Source: a bacterium TMED88 (GTDB lineage Bacteria > Myxococcota_A > UBA9160 > UBA4427). Taken from it: 46,225 nt of DNA. Below the pieces are notes generated by a model. It was not told the origin of the DNA, did not search any database, and worked only from the letters and a program-made list of their open reading frames with translations. The stretch lies in the NCBI GenBank assembly GCA_002171515.1, contig NHEP01000124.1, positions 1-46,225 on the forward strand, written 5' to 3'. This document shows, piece by piece, positions 34,458-42,065 of the stretch. Positions within the stretch are counted from its first letter, which is position 1. Every line of letters starts with the position of its first letter. Both the position numbers and the translations under genes were made by a program.

Positions 34458-34979
34458 ATGAGAAGACTCAGGATCGCTCACATGCTTTGGCCGATCGCCG
34501 TCACCGTAGCCCTCACGGGCGCGATGGCCTGCGGGACACCGGTGCGGGTTACCACCAAAATGACGCCAGGTGTCAACCTGTCGCAATACTCAACGTATGC
34601 AATCGTTCCGCCGCCCGAAGCCAACAACGCGGTTCGAGAAGTGCTCGAGAGGGAGGTTGCTGACGAATTCAACCGCCACGGATATCGAGAGGTGCCTCTC
34701 GGCAAAAGCGAGCTTTTGGTGGTCATCCAGGCCAAGACCCACACCAGCCAAAGGCACGTTTTCGCAGACTCCCCCGGTGGCGGCTGCTGTGTCTTGCAGG
34801 ACTACGTATCGGGCACGCTCCAGATCGAATTATTCGACCCGAGCAGCGGCAATCGACTCTGGCGAGGTGTCGGTCAAATTGACTTGCATTCGGCTCGTGA
34901 GAAAGACGTCGATGCCGCAACCTCAAGAGCGGCGGAGGCTGTTCTGAAAAAATTTCCCAACCAGTCGGCGACGCCTTGA
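34458..34979 (+). CDS. DUF4136-type lipoprotein
   Basis: 173 residues with a lipoprotein signal (AVTVALTGAMACG; Cys25 after AMA). The mature region follows the DUF4136 pattern: LSQYSTYAIVPPPEA, ELLVVIQAKTHT, and LQIELFDPSSGNRLWRGVG, then a C-terminal helix with regularly spaced Ala/Val. Function is unknown; members are envelope lipoproteins. The ATG at 34458 has GAGGAG. It follows the receptor by 30 bases on the same strand, so it is probably part of the receptor operon, and it converges on the TPR gene. Confidence 0.85.
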   Translation: MRRLRIAHMLWPIAVTVALTGAMACGTPVRVTTKMTPGVNLSQYSTYAIVPPPEANNAVREVLEREVADEFNRHGYREVPLGKSELLVVIQAKTHTSQRHVFADSPGGGCCVLQDYVSGTLQIELFDPSSGNRLWRGVGQIDLHSAREKDVDAATSRAAEAVLKKFPNQSATP

Positions 34980-34992
34980 AGATTGTTCACTC

Positions 34993-36384
34993 TTAGCGAG
35001 GTTGACTGAGCTGAGCCGCCTGGACTCGAGCCAAGTAGCGCTCGATTCTCGGTTCCTTCTGAATCCGAAGGGCACGCTGCAAAAGGGCTGCAGCCTCATC
35101 GTACTGCTTAGCGGCCACACGGAACTGCGCATGCTTAATCAGGGCCGCGTATTCCGTCGAGTCCACATTCTGCGCCCGTTCGATCAGCATGAAGGCTCGC
35201 GCTGAGTCTCCCTGGTCGTTGTAATAGGCGGCCAACTCAATCAGCGCGTCGCCTCGGGTACCGTCTCGCTCAACGATCGAGGTTAAGAGCTTCGCAGCTT
35301 CTTTTTCGCGACCTTGACCTCGCGCGATCTTTGCCTGCAGGGTCAAAATTTCGAGCTGTTGGTCAGGTGTCAGGGAATCGCCATACTTTTTCTCGATCGT
35401 GCCGAGCAAAGAACGCGCTTCGGGGTAGGATCGGGTTCTCTCCAATAACTCAGCGGCCCGGAACCCCGTTTCGAAATTCGTTCCGCCTTGATCTTGAGCG
35501 ACGACTTCCGCATAAGCACTTTCTGCGAGACCCGGAATCCCCTCGTTCATGTAGATGTTGCCCAACAATTCGAGCGTGCTGAGATCTGCCTCTCCCATGA
35601 TCCGTAAAGCCTCAAGGTTCACTGCGGCGGCTCGAGGCTGACCAAGCCCCAAATAAGCGTTGGCTTGGCCTTTCCACGCCATGGCGTCGGCCGGGTCTGC
35701 CTCAATCAGCGCACCAAAATGGGCCACGGCTTCCTCGTTTTTTTCCATCGCTTGAAGGGAGCGAGCCAAGCCGAGCTTCCAGTCACGTGAGTCTGGCTCC
35801 AAAAGGACCGCCGTTCGGTAGGCCTCTTCGGCAGGCAAGTAATTTTCCAGGTTCAAATAGCAGTAGCCGATCAATCCATAGGTTCGACCATCCCGATCCC
35901 CCAGCGCGACTGCCTTGGTGAGGTGTTGCAGGGCGCCCGAATAGTCATTGGTCTGGAGGATGAGCAAGCCCGCGTTCTTATGCGCCCGCTGAAAGTCCGG
36001 GAACTTCTCCAAGGCCTTCTGATACGCCTCGCTGGCCTCGGCGAGGTCTCCGTTCTGAAAGTGAAGATTTCCGAGGATATAATCCAGCGAAGCACTGCTG
36101 TCCGGCGACACTTGGGCCCCGAGCATTGTGGCCGCAGCTTTCGGATTGGCCTGCATGAGATCAATGACCTCACGGAGCAATTCCAGTTCATCAGTCTTAA
36201 TCTGCGGCTCCACATCGGAAAGAAAGCCGTAACTCCCCAAGAACCGAGCACGCCATTCAGGATCCTCGAGGACGCTCCGGCCATCGAGGCCCGTGAAGTT
36301 CGCCGGCGCTCCCTGGGCGGTCTCCAAACCCAAAAGGGTCAAAGCACAGACCGCCAGCACCATCATTGTGAGAATTCGAGTCAT
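34993..36384 (-). CDS. Periplasmic TPR-repeat protein of the TonB operon
   Basis: 463 residues: signal peptide (ILTMMVLAVCALTLLGLETAQG), then about ten tetratricopeptide-like helix pairs, e.g. SLDYILGNLHFQNGDLAEASEAY, ALQHLTKAVALGDRDGRTYGL, and a C-terminal block AAAKQYDEAAALLQRALRIQ-like. TPR proteins are the last gene of TtpC-type TonB operons in Vibrio and Shewanella, where they assist receptor energisation. The ATG at 36384 is chosen since it opens the signal peptide and lies after the tonB stop; the frame is open to 36498 inside tonB. It is last in the operon and converges on the DUF4136 gene. Confidence 0.88.
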   Translation of the reverse strand: MTRILTMMVLAVCALTLLGLETAQGAPANFTGLDGRSVLEDPEWRARFLGSYGFLSDVEPQIKTDELELLREVIDLMQANPKAAATMLGAQVSPDSSASLDYILGNLHFQNGDLAEASEAYQKALEKFPDFQRAHKNAGLLILQTNDYSGALQHLTKAVALGDRDGRTYGLIGYCYLNLENYLPAEEAYRTAVLLEPDSRDWKLGLARSLQAMEKNEEAVAHFGALIEADPADAMAWKGQANAYLGLGQPRAAAVNLEALRIMGEADLSTLELLGNIYMNEGIPGLAESAYAEVVAQDQGGTNFETGFRAAELLERTRSYPEARSLLGTIEKKYGDSLTPDQQLEILTLQAKIARGQGREKEAAKLLTSIVERDGTRGDALIELAAYYNDQGDSARAFMLIERAQNVDSTEYAALIKHAQFRVAAKQYDEAAALLQRALRIQKEPRIERYLARVQAAQLSQPR

Positions 36385-36416
36385 AAAAAATAACCGTCCA
36401 AGCAAAGCGATTCGCT

Positions 36417-37085
36417 CTAGTTGATTTTGATCGGAATGGGCAGCTTGGCTTGGGCCTTTACCGGACGACCCTCTTTGGTCGGCGCGGTAAAGTTCCAATC
36501 AGCGACCTGAGCCAATACCACATCATTGAATTCCGGAAGATTGGACTTTTCGAGCTCAACGTTTAGGACCTCTCCTGTTTCGCTGAGTTGAAGCAAGATC
36601 ACAATTGTCCCGCTAGCTTTTTTTCGTTTGAGGCGCCGCGGAAACTTGAGCTGTGTGCCAGAGGCCGGCCGGGGCATCTGATCGAGTTCGGAAAAATCGA
36701 CGAAGTCTTCCGTTCCGAGCGATGCGGCCGAGGTATTGATCAGCGGCATCGAAAACTCACCGACCAGGGATCCACCTGTTCCGGGGTTCAGGGCCAGATC
36801 GAGTTGCGCGAGGGACAACTCGGGCGGTGCCTCGTCGAGTTCAGGAGGCGGCTCTTCTTCTTCCGGAGGCGGCAGTTCTTCTTCCTCCATCTCCGCAATA
36901 TCCGGAGCTGTGAACGCCATCACCATTTCGTCGATGGAAGAATCTGGCACGGCCACTTCGCCAATCATCTGCGCCAGCGCCATCAATACGAACAGGACCA
37001 GAGCAAAGCTGGCTCCGAGAAAAATACTCAGGGGCAGTTCACGGCGTGGCGTCGGAATCTTGAAGGTTTCGCTGTTATTCGGCAT
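36417..37085 (-). CDS. tonB: Energy transducer TonB
   Basis: 222 residues with one N-terminal membrane anchor (LPLSIFLGASFALVLFVLMAL). A periplasmic linker rich in Glu and Pro (EEELPPPEEEEPPPELDEAP) follows; it is acidic, where the linker of E. coli TonB is mostly Pro-Lys/Glu-Pro. The C-terminal TonB domain has FPRRLKRKKASGTIVILLQLS and VLAQVADWNFTAPTKEGRPVKAQ. It passes energy from ExbB/D to outer-membrane receptors. The ATG at 37085 is used; a TTG directly upstream is an alternative first codon. Confidence 0.92.
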   Translation of the reverse strand: MPNNSETFKIPTPRRELPLSIFLGASFALVLFVLMALAQMIGEVAVPDSSIDEMVMAFTAPDIAEMEEEELPPPEEEEPPPELDEAPPELSLAQLDLALNPGTGGSLVGEFSMPLINTSAASLGTEDFVDFSELDQMPRPASGTQLKFPRRLKRKKASGTIVILLQLSETGEVLNVELEKSNLPEFNDVVLAQVADWNFTAPTKEGRPVKAQAKLPIPIKIN

Positions 37086-37099
37086 CAAGGGGTCTGATC

Positions 37100-37504
37100 T
37101 TAGTCGTTTCGCGTCGAGACACTGATTTTCTTGGCGCCCGAATTTTTGACCTCGCTCCAGACGTCTGAGAAAACACCATGATCCGCTCTTGAGTCGGCTT
37201 GGATAATCACCGGGAGCTGATCCTTGTAGAGCAACTGGCGAACTCGGGCCCCGAGTCCGCCTATTCCTAACTCTTTGCCGCCATAAACAATTTTATTATC
37301 GGCGGAAATCGCAATGATGATGCTGTTCTTTTCAAGCTTTGCGTCAACGGTTGCATCGGGTTTGAAAACATCGATTCCAGGCTCTTCGACAAAAACCGTC
37401 GTCACGATGAAAAAAATGAGGAGGATGAAAATGCAATCGATCATCGGCGACAGGTTGATCTCCGTCGCAACGTCCGGCTCATTCATAATGCTTCTGCGTG
37501 ACAT
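37100..37504 (-). CDS. exbD: Biopolymer transport protein ExbD (second copy)
   Basis: 134 residues. One N-terminal membrane helix begins EINLSPMID, with the essential proton-path Asp, and continues into CIFILLIFFIVTTVF. A periplasmic domain (IIIAISADNKIVYGGKE, LPVIIQADSRADHGVF) follows. Partner of ExbB in the proton-driven motor. The helix is identical in protein to the other ExbD copy while the periplasmic parts differ. ATG at 37504; tonB starts 15 bases after its stop. Confidence 0.93.
   Translation of the reverse strand: MSRRSIMNEPDVATEINLSPMIDCIFILLIFFIVTTVFVEEPGIDVFKPDATVDAKLEKNSIIIAISADNKIVYGGKELGIGGLGARVRQLLYKDQLPVIIQADSRADHGVFSDVWSEVKNSGAKKISVSTRND
37398..37465. repeat. 68-bp near-identical repeat, copy in second exbD
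   Basis: Pairs with 37845-37912. By my count 62 of 68 bases match. It encodes the membrane helix shared by both ExbD proteins. The rest of the two genes is much less alike at the DNA level. Confidence 0.85.
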
Positions 37505-37543
37505 CGAAGCTTTCTCATTTTCTTATCCATGTAGGGAAGGGCT

Positions 37544-37951
37544 CTAGTTGATCGTATTAAAACTCAGCATCTGTGCGCCGCCGCGCCGCGCAGCATCCCA
37601 GACCGCGACAAATGTCGCGTGCCGCGCCTTTTCATGAGCCCGGATCACCACAGGGGTATCTGGGTCAGCCATATCCATCTTGACTCTGTTGACAACATCA
37701 GCGAGGGGAATTTCTTTTTCCCCATATAGAATTTTGTCCTGAGCTGTGATTTCGAAAGTCACATTCACGGAGTCTTCAAGCATGGAAGAGGATGCCGATG
37801 CGTCGGGCTTTGCAACCTGCAAACCCTTCTCTTCAACGAAGACAGTCGTCACGATGAAAAAAATCAGCAGGATGAAGATGCAATCGATCATCGGAGATAG
37901 ATTGATCTCCGTTTCCTCCTCCTCATCGAATATGCGGCGGTCTCGTGACAT
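37544..37951 (-). CDS. exbD: Biopolymer transport protein ExbD (first copy)
   Basis: 135 residues, same layout as the downstream copy: acidic RRIFDEEEETEINLSP, the transmembrane helix with Asp in PMIDCIFILL, then a periplasmic domain with VTFEITAQDKILYGEKEIP and PVVIRAHEKARHATFV. ATG at 37951, a TTG just before it being less likely. Two ExbD subunits in one operon may form a mixed ExbD dimer within the ExbB pentamer, which is inference. Confidence 0.93.
   Translation of the reverse strand: MSRDRRIFDEEEETEINLSPMIDCIFILLIFFIVTTVFVEEKGLQVAKPDASASSSMLEDSVNVTFEITAQDKILYGEKEIPLADVVNRVKMDMADPDTPVVIRAHEKARHATFVAVWDAARRGGAQMLSFNTIN
37845..37912. repeat. 68-bp near-identical repeat, copy in first exbD
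   Basis: Partner of 37398-37465 in the downstream exbD. The high local identity suggests gene conversion between the tandem copies, or very strong constraint on the motor helix. Confidence 0.85.
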
Positions 37952-37997
37952 CAAATCGGCCTTTGTCCGAACTCAGCGAGGTGTTGAAGAAGTGGTT

Positions 37998-38579
37998 TCA
38001 CTCGAATTTCAAATAGGAAAGCGTGAGGCTTTCGAGTCTTGCCAGACGCGCTTCAAGACCCTGTTTTTGACGTTGAATCATCATCACAACAAAGAGCCCC
38101 GGAAGCGCGATAGTGAGGCCCGTTTGCGTCGTGATCAAGGCTTCGGAGATTCCGGAGGCGACCACTCCAGCTGTCTCTGTCCCGCCGCTCGTCGCGATCC
38201 CCATAAAGGTTTGGAGCATTCCCATCACGGTTCCAAGAAGACCCATCAGGGGTGCGGCGGCGACCAGAGTGCCCAGAAAGCGCGTTCGACGATCGATCAG
38301 GTCTACAAAAGCCAGTCGGATTTCGTCAAAGCGGGTTCGAACTTGCTTTGCTGACGAAACATCAGATTGTGAGTAACGGATGATCTCGGCCACGCGGCCT
38401 TCGGCTTTTCGAGGCGCTCTCACCCAATCCCACCACTGAAGCTCGTTTTTTTTGTTTAAGTCGGTCCGGCGGACATACATCACCAGCTGAAAAGCCTGTG
38501 CGTAGAGCAAAACCGCAAGGCCAAATAGCCCAAGCATGACCCAGCCACCACTCATCCAGATTTTCCAAATTTCAGACAT
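37998..38579 (-). CDS. exbB: ExbB/TolQ-type proton channel subunit
   Basis: 193 residues with three membrane helices: WKIWMSGGWVMLGLFGLAVLL, FLGTLVAAAPLMGLLGTVMGM and ALPGLFVVMMIQRQ. The MotA/TolQ/ExbB core LLGTVMGMLQTF and SGISEALITTQTGLTIALP are conserved. The ATG at 38579 starts within the last eight bases of the long ExbB-like gene. Forms the motor with ExbD. Confidence 0.92.
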   Translation of the reverse strand: MSEIWKIWMSGGWVMLGLFGLAVLLYAQAFQLVMYVRRTDLNKKNELQWWDWVRAPRKAEGRVAEIIRYSQSDVSSAKQVRTRFDEIRLAFVDLIDRRTRFLGTLVAAAPLMGLLGTVMGMLQTFMGIATSGGTETAGVVASGISEALITTQTGLTIALPGLFVVMMIQRQKQGLEARLARLESLTLSYLKFE

Positions 38580-40020
38580 CAGGACTCGCTCGATGAGAGT
38601 GTTCGGACTGGGGATCGGCCTCGCGGTGACGGAGGGCCGAAACACCGTTCACAAACGCTACGGAAAGCTGCTCCAACAAACCCAGTTTTTGTTTGGCCAT
38701 TCTTGAAAGCGCACCATGGAGAATCAATGTTGGGATCGCCACAATCAGTCCGAGAGCTGTGGTGACCAACGCTTCGGAAATTCCTGAAGAGAGGCTTTTC
38801 GCATCACCTGTTCCGAAAATCGTAATGAGCTGAAAAGTTTTGATCATTCCGATGACGGTTCCCAGGAGTCCGAGTAGCGGCGCAGCAGCGGCGCTAATCG
38901 CTAAGAACGGCAGATAGCGTTCCAAGATTGGTCGAACGGCCAGAATTTTTTCAAAGAGCATTTCCTCCAAAACGCCGCGCTTTTCGTCTGCGTGCTGTAC
39001 GCCGGTTTCCAGCATCTGGCCGGCGACACCGTGAACTTGGGCCGCCTTTTTGAGCGCACCGTCTCGACTCCCCGAAGCCAGCTCATTGAGGATCTCATCG
39101 ACTTGCTGAGGCTGTGCCACCTCAAAACTCACGATTTCACGAGCCTTGAACACTGTGAGGATCAGAGCGGCGAGACCGAGGCCGCAAATCACGTAACCGA
39201 CGACACCTCCATCATCTATGTATTGCAGCAGGGACTTCGAAGCCTTTTCCTTTTTGATCGCTTTCCCAAGGGTGGCGTCAAAGGGAAGGGGGCCTTCACC
39301 ACTTTGGGCAACCGCTTGAATTTCCTCAGAGGCGTCGCCTGGCAACGCCACCACGACGGGGTCGGCTGCATTCAGCCGGTTTTCGATCAGGCCCGCCACC
39401 GTCCCATCCTGATTCGAGTAGTAGACTGTGGGGCCAACGGACACGAAGGTCCCCTCAGTCAAAACGCCGTCTGGCGAAAGCGCCGAGCCGGCGAAAACCT
39501 GCCCGCCCAGTTGCTCTTCCAATCTTGCTATGGCCGCCGTGACGACGGCCAGCTGCAGGGTCCGCTTGGCCTCCGCATCGAGGTTGGCGTTTTTATCCGC
39601 CAACTTGGCCGCAGAGGTTTGCGCCTCGTATTGTGGGAGCTCGCTGATATTGAGCCGGCCTTCGAAGTCCCGGACAAACTCATCTAGGCGACTCTTGACA
39701 AAATCTTCTTGAGCATCGAGTGACTCAACCTGTTGCCGCAGCGATGTCAGATCAATCGTTCGGCTGTCGCGAACCTTCAGGAGCCGACGGTGAGTTTGCT
39801 CAAGCGTGACGACATCATTTTCGAGACGGCTTACTTGGCGAGAGAGGGGAATCTTTTCTTTCGCAATTTGCTTTCGCTTCGCCGCGAGTTCGGACAGCGA
39901 GCTTTGCAACTTCTGATCGAGATCCGCCTGGGCTTTCTCAAAAGATTCTGCGTGGGTCGACGAGGCCATCGCCACCACCCAGAATGTCGCCCAAATCATT
40001 GGAAAGAGACATCGGATCAT
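38572..40020 (-). CDS. ttpC: TtpC-like long ExbB-family protein with periplasmic coiled-coil domain
   Basis: 482 residues. A signal peptide (LFPMIWATFWVVAMASSTHA) leads to a long Glu/Lys/Leu/Gln coiled-coil region (about 28-170) and a beta-type segment (about 175-240; VGPTVYYSNQDGTVAGL). Then an ExbB-homologous region follows (about 260-470) with DDGGVVGYVICGLGLAALILTV, LLGLLGTVIGMIKTF and SSGISEALVTTALGLIVAIPT. That is the layout of TtpC, needed for the TonB2/TonB3 systems of Vibrio. The ATG at 40020 has GGAG and gives a proper signal. It follows DUF3450 and overlaps exbB by eight bases. It is a second ExbB-like subunit in the operon. Confidence 0.9.
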   Translation of the reverse strand: MIRCLFPMIWATFWVVAMASSTHAESFEKAQADLDQKLQSSLSELAAKRKQIAKEKIPLSRQVSRLENDVVTLEQTHRRLLKVRDSRTIDLTSLRQQVESLDAQEDFVKSRLDEFVRDFEGRLNISELPQYEAQTSAAKLADKNANLDAEAKRTLQLAVVTAAIARLEEQLGGQVFAGSALSPDGVLTEGTFVSVGPTVYYSNQDGTVAGLIENRLNAADPVVVALPGDASEEIQAVAQSGEGPLPFDATLGKAIKKEKASKSLLQYIDDGGVVGYVICGLGLAALILTVFKAREIVSFEVAQPQQVDEILNELASGSRDGALKKAAQVHGVAGQMLETGVQHADEKRGVLEEMLFEKILAVRPILERYLPFLAISAAAAPLLGLLGTVIGMIKTFQLITIFGTGDAKSLSSGISEALVTTALGLIVAIPTLILHGALSRMAKQKLGLLEQLSVAFVNGVSALRHREADPQSEHSHRASPDV

Positions 40021-40055
40021 TGATTGGCTCCGTTCATCGCTGCGCACAGGACTGC

Positions 40056-40856
40056 CTATTCGATCTCAACAGGCAGGTCGACGAATTCAATTTCGTCCAC
40101 GTTACCTTCGTAAATATCAAGTAGTTGCTGCGCGTCTCCAGCGAAGCTCTCGTCTTCGACGAAGACCCAGCCATTGGGTCCCGGCCGGCCCCAGCCAGCT
40201 GTCTCGCCTTGAGCGTCCACATAGAAGGCTTGCCCCAAGCCCCAGTAAAGCGTGCGGATTGCCACCTTCTGATCTCCGCGAACGGCGCGGGTTTCCCCCA
40301 CAAAGGTGGCTGTCCCATTCCACTTTTCGGTCTGAGCCAGTACGCCCAGGACATTCATCAAACGCTGACCGAGCTTCTGGTTGCTCTGCTCTGGGTCCTC
40401 TGGGATTTGCACCAAAAGAGGTTCTAGTTTTTTCTGAAGAGGCTCCGGTAGTTGGACCGCAAGGCGAAGAATCTCTTCCTCCATGCCTCGAATTTCTTGT
40501 TGCAACGCCTGGGCGGATTGAAGGGAGGCGCCCCGAGCCAGCAGCAGGTCGCGGCGCTCCTCGTCGGCGGATGAGCTTGAGGCTTCAAGCTCGGCAACCT
40601 CCACGACAAGCGCCTCCTTTTGTTGACGCAAAAGGTTGCGCGTGGCGATGAGATCCTCTCGCTCCACGGCCCAATCGGACTCCTCTTTAGAAATCAGCTG
40701 CCGCGTCTCGATCCATTTCTCGGTCTTGGTTCGAAAGGCCGCCGCGCTCTGGGCTTCGGCCAAATGGATCGTCATCTGAGAAACTGGGCAGAACGAGAGG
40801 AGCGTGGCGGAGAGAGCCATCGATGCGACCCGGGCGACGTTGATCGTGGAATTCAT
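40056..40856 (-). CDS. DUF3450 family periplasmic protein
   Basis: 266 residues with a signal peptide, then a long helical coiled coil (about 50-140; RQLISKEESDWAVEREDL, then LLRQQKEALVVEVAELEAS) and a C-terminal globular part with QTEKWNGTATFVGETRAV, TLYWGLGQAFYVD and GPNGWVF. This matches DUF3450, which is the first gene of TtpC-type TonB operons in several proteobacteria; its role is unknown, probably a periplasmic helper. First gene of the seven-gene operon. ATG at 40856. The divergent regulator gene starts 417 bases away. Confidence 0.9.
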   Translation of the reverse strand: MNSTINVARVASMALSATLLSFCPVSQMTIHLAEAQSAAAFRTKTEKWIETRQLISKEESDWAVEREDLIATRNLLRQQKEALVVEVAELEASSSSADEERRDLLLARGASLQSAQALQQEIRGMEEEILRLAVQLPEPLQKKLEPLLVQIPEDPEQSNQKLGQRLMNVLGVLAQTEKWNGTATFVGETRAVRGDQKVAIRTLYWGLGQAFYVDAQGETAGWGRPGPNGWVFVEDESFAGDAQQLLDIYEGNVDEIEFVDLPVEIE

Positions 40857-41273
40857 TTTTAGGTCCTACTCGCATACGGCGAGCACCGAACACGAAGTCA
40901 GAGAGGGCCTGCGGGATCTTCTTTCTCGCCCGGGAGGGTGCCCGGGTGTAGCCACTTGATCCATAACGATTGGATGACGGTTCCGTGGAGAATTAGGTCA
41001 CCCCCGCCTCAGGACTGCCCCGAATCTGCTTCGGCGAAATCGCCCGCGTGTTGATGGACGGGCGTGTGTCGAGATGGATCGTTGCCAATTCGTCAAAAGA
41101 CCCTCCAAAACACCCGATTTGCCTTAGGAAATCGCCCACGGGCCATTTGGCAACGCCGTGGGGCGAGCTGAGGGGTCTTGCAAGCGAGTGTTCCACGAAT
41201 CCTCACGGTCTTGTCACCTGATCGTGGCGAACGGCTGCGAGGATGTGAAGTCGAGTTGGAGAAGGCTGTGGCG
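40857..41273. promoter_or_regulatory. Divergent region between the TonB operon and its neighbouring regulator
   Basis: 417 bases without a credible gene. A 9-bp inverted repeat CGTTGCCAA (41080-41088) / TTGGCAACG (41147-41155) is spaced by 58 bases and could be a looped operator. A GC hairpin (40929-40936 with 40943-40950) has no T run. The promoters of both transcription units must lie here; no definite hexamers were found. Confidence 0.5.
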
Positions 41274-41999
41274 ATGAGAATAGATGACCCGATGCGAGTG
41301 CTGATCGTAGACGGTAGTGATGCCGCTCTGGCAGAGACCAGGAACGCGCTGGGGTCGATATCCCTGGAAATCGTCGAGGCCAAGTCTGCCACTCAGGCCC
41401 GCGACATGATCAAGCGTCAACGACCCCATCTCGTGATCGCCGAAGTTAGGCTCCCCGACGCCTCGGGCTTCGCTCTCTGCCGAAGCGTTCGGGAAGAAGG
41501 GCCGCAACAAAATTTGCCTGTCATTCTGATCAGCGAATGGACGACGGAGATCGATCGTGTTCTCGCACTGGAATGCGGGGCCGACGACTTTCTAGGACGT
41601 CCCTTCTTCGGGCGAGAGCTCAACTCAAGAGTTTCAGCGGTTCTGAGGCGACGTCCGGACCTTGATCGGGTCCCAGACCCACAACAGCCCCGTATCTCGA
41701 GCTTCGCGGGCCAAACTCAGGCGGGCATGCGAGAGGTCAGGCTGGCCGGGAAGCGATTGGAGTTGACCCCGAAGGAGAATGCGATCTTGGTTCACTTGGC
41801 GGCCTGCCAGGGTGGTGTTCGATCTCGTCAACAACTCATTGCGACCATCTGGGGTGATCGACAGCCGCCCTCCGATCGGTGCATTGACAGCCACATCAAA
41901 TCCCTGCGGCGAAAGCTCGGCCAGGCCGGTGATGCCGTCGAAACGGTCCGCGGAGTGGGATATCGGTTTTCACCCCATCAGGACCTCGTTCTCCGCTGA
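41274..41999 (+). CDS. OmpR/PhoB-type regulator with degenerate receiver domain
   Basis: 241 residues: receiver fold about 8-125 and winged-helix DNA-binding domain about 145-235 (LTPKENAILVHLAA, then SHIKSLRRKLGQ and ETVRGVGYRF). The receiver lacks the usual phosphorylation set. The acidic pair is D13-G14 (VDGSD), the phospho-acceptor Asp is Glu57 (IAEVRLPD), the Thr/Ser is Ser87 and the conserved Lys is Arg109 (FLGRPF). Glu often mimics phospho-Asp, so it may be always active or bind another signal. No histidine kinase is adjacent. The ATG at 41274 has GGAGAAGG; the frame opens earlier at 41178. It is divergent from the TonB operon, its likeliest target. Confidence 0.88.
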   Translation: MRIDDPMRVLIVDGSDAALAETRNALGSISLEIVEAKSATQARDMIKRQRPHLVIAEVRLPDASGFALCRSVREEGPQQNLPVILISEWTTEIDRVLALECGADDFLGRPFFGRELNSRVSAVLRRRPDLDRVPDPQQPRISSFAGQTQAGMREVRLAGKRLELTPKENAILVHLAACQGGVRSRQQLIATIWGDRQPPSDRCIDSHIKSLRRKLGQAGDAVETVRGVGYRFSPHQDLVLR

Positions 42000-42065
42000 T
42001 CAGGCGATTGGCATGACCCCTTGGGGAGTGGCGCAATCCGCGCAACAGGGCACTCTTCCGACCCC

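Noticed and set aside
40929-40950. GC hairpin in the TonB operon leader, considered as a terminator
   Set aside because: No T run after it on either strand, and it lies upstream of a gene start. The core is a chance CCCGGG palindrome pair.
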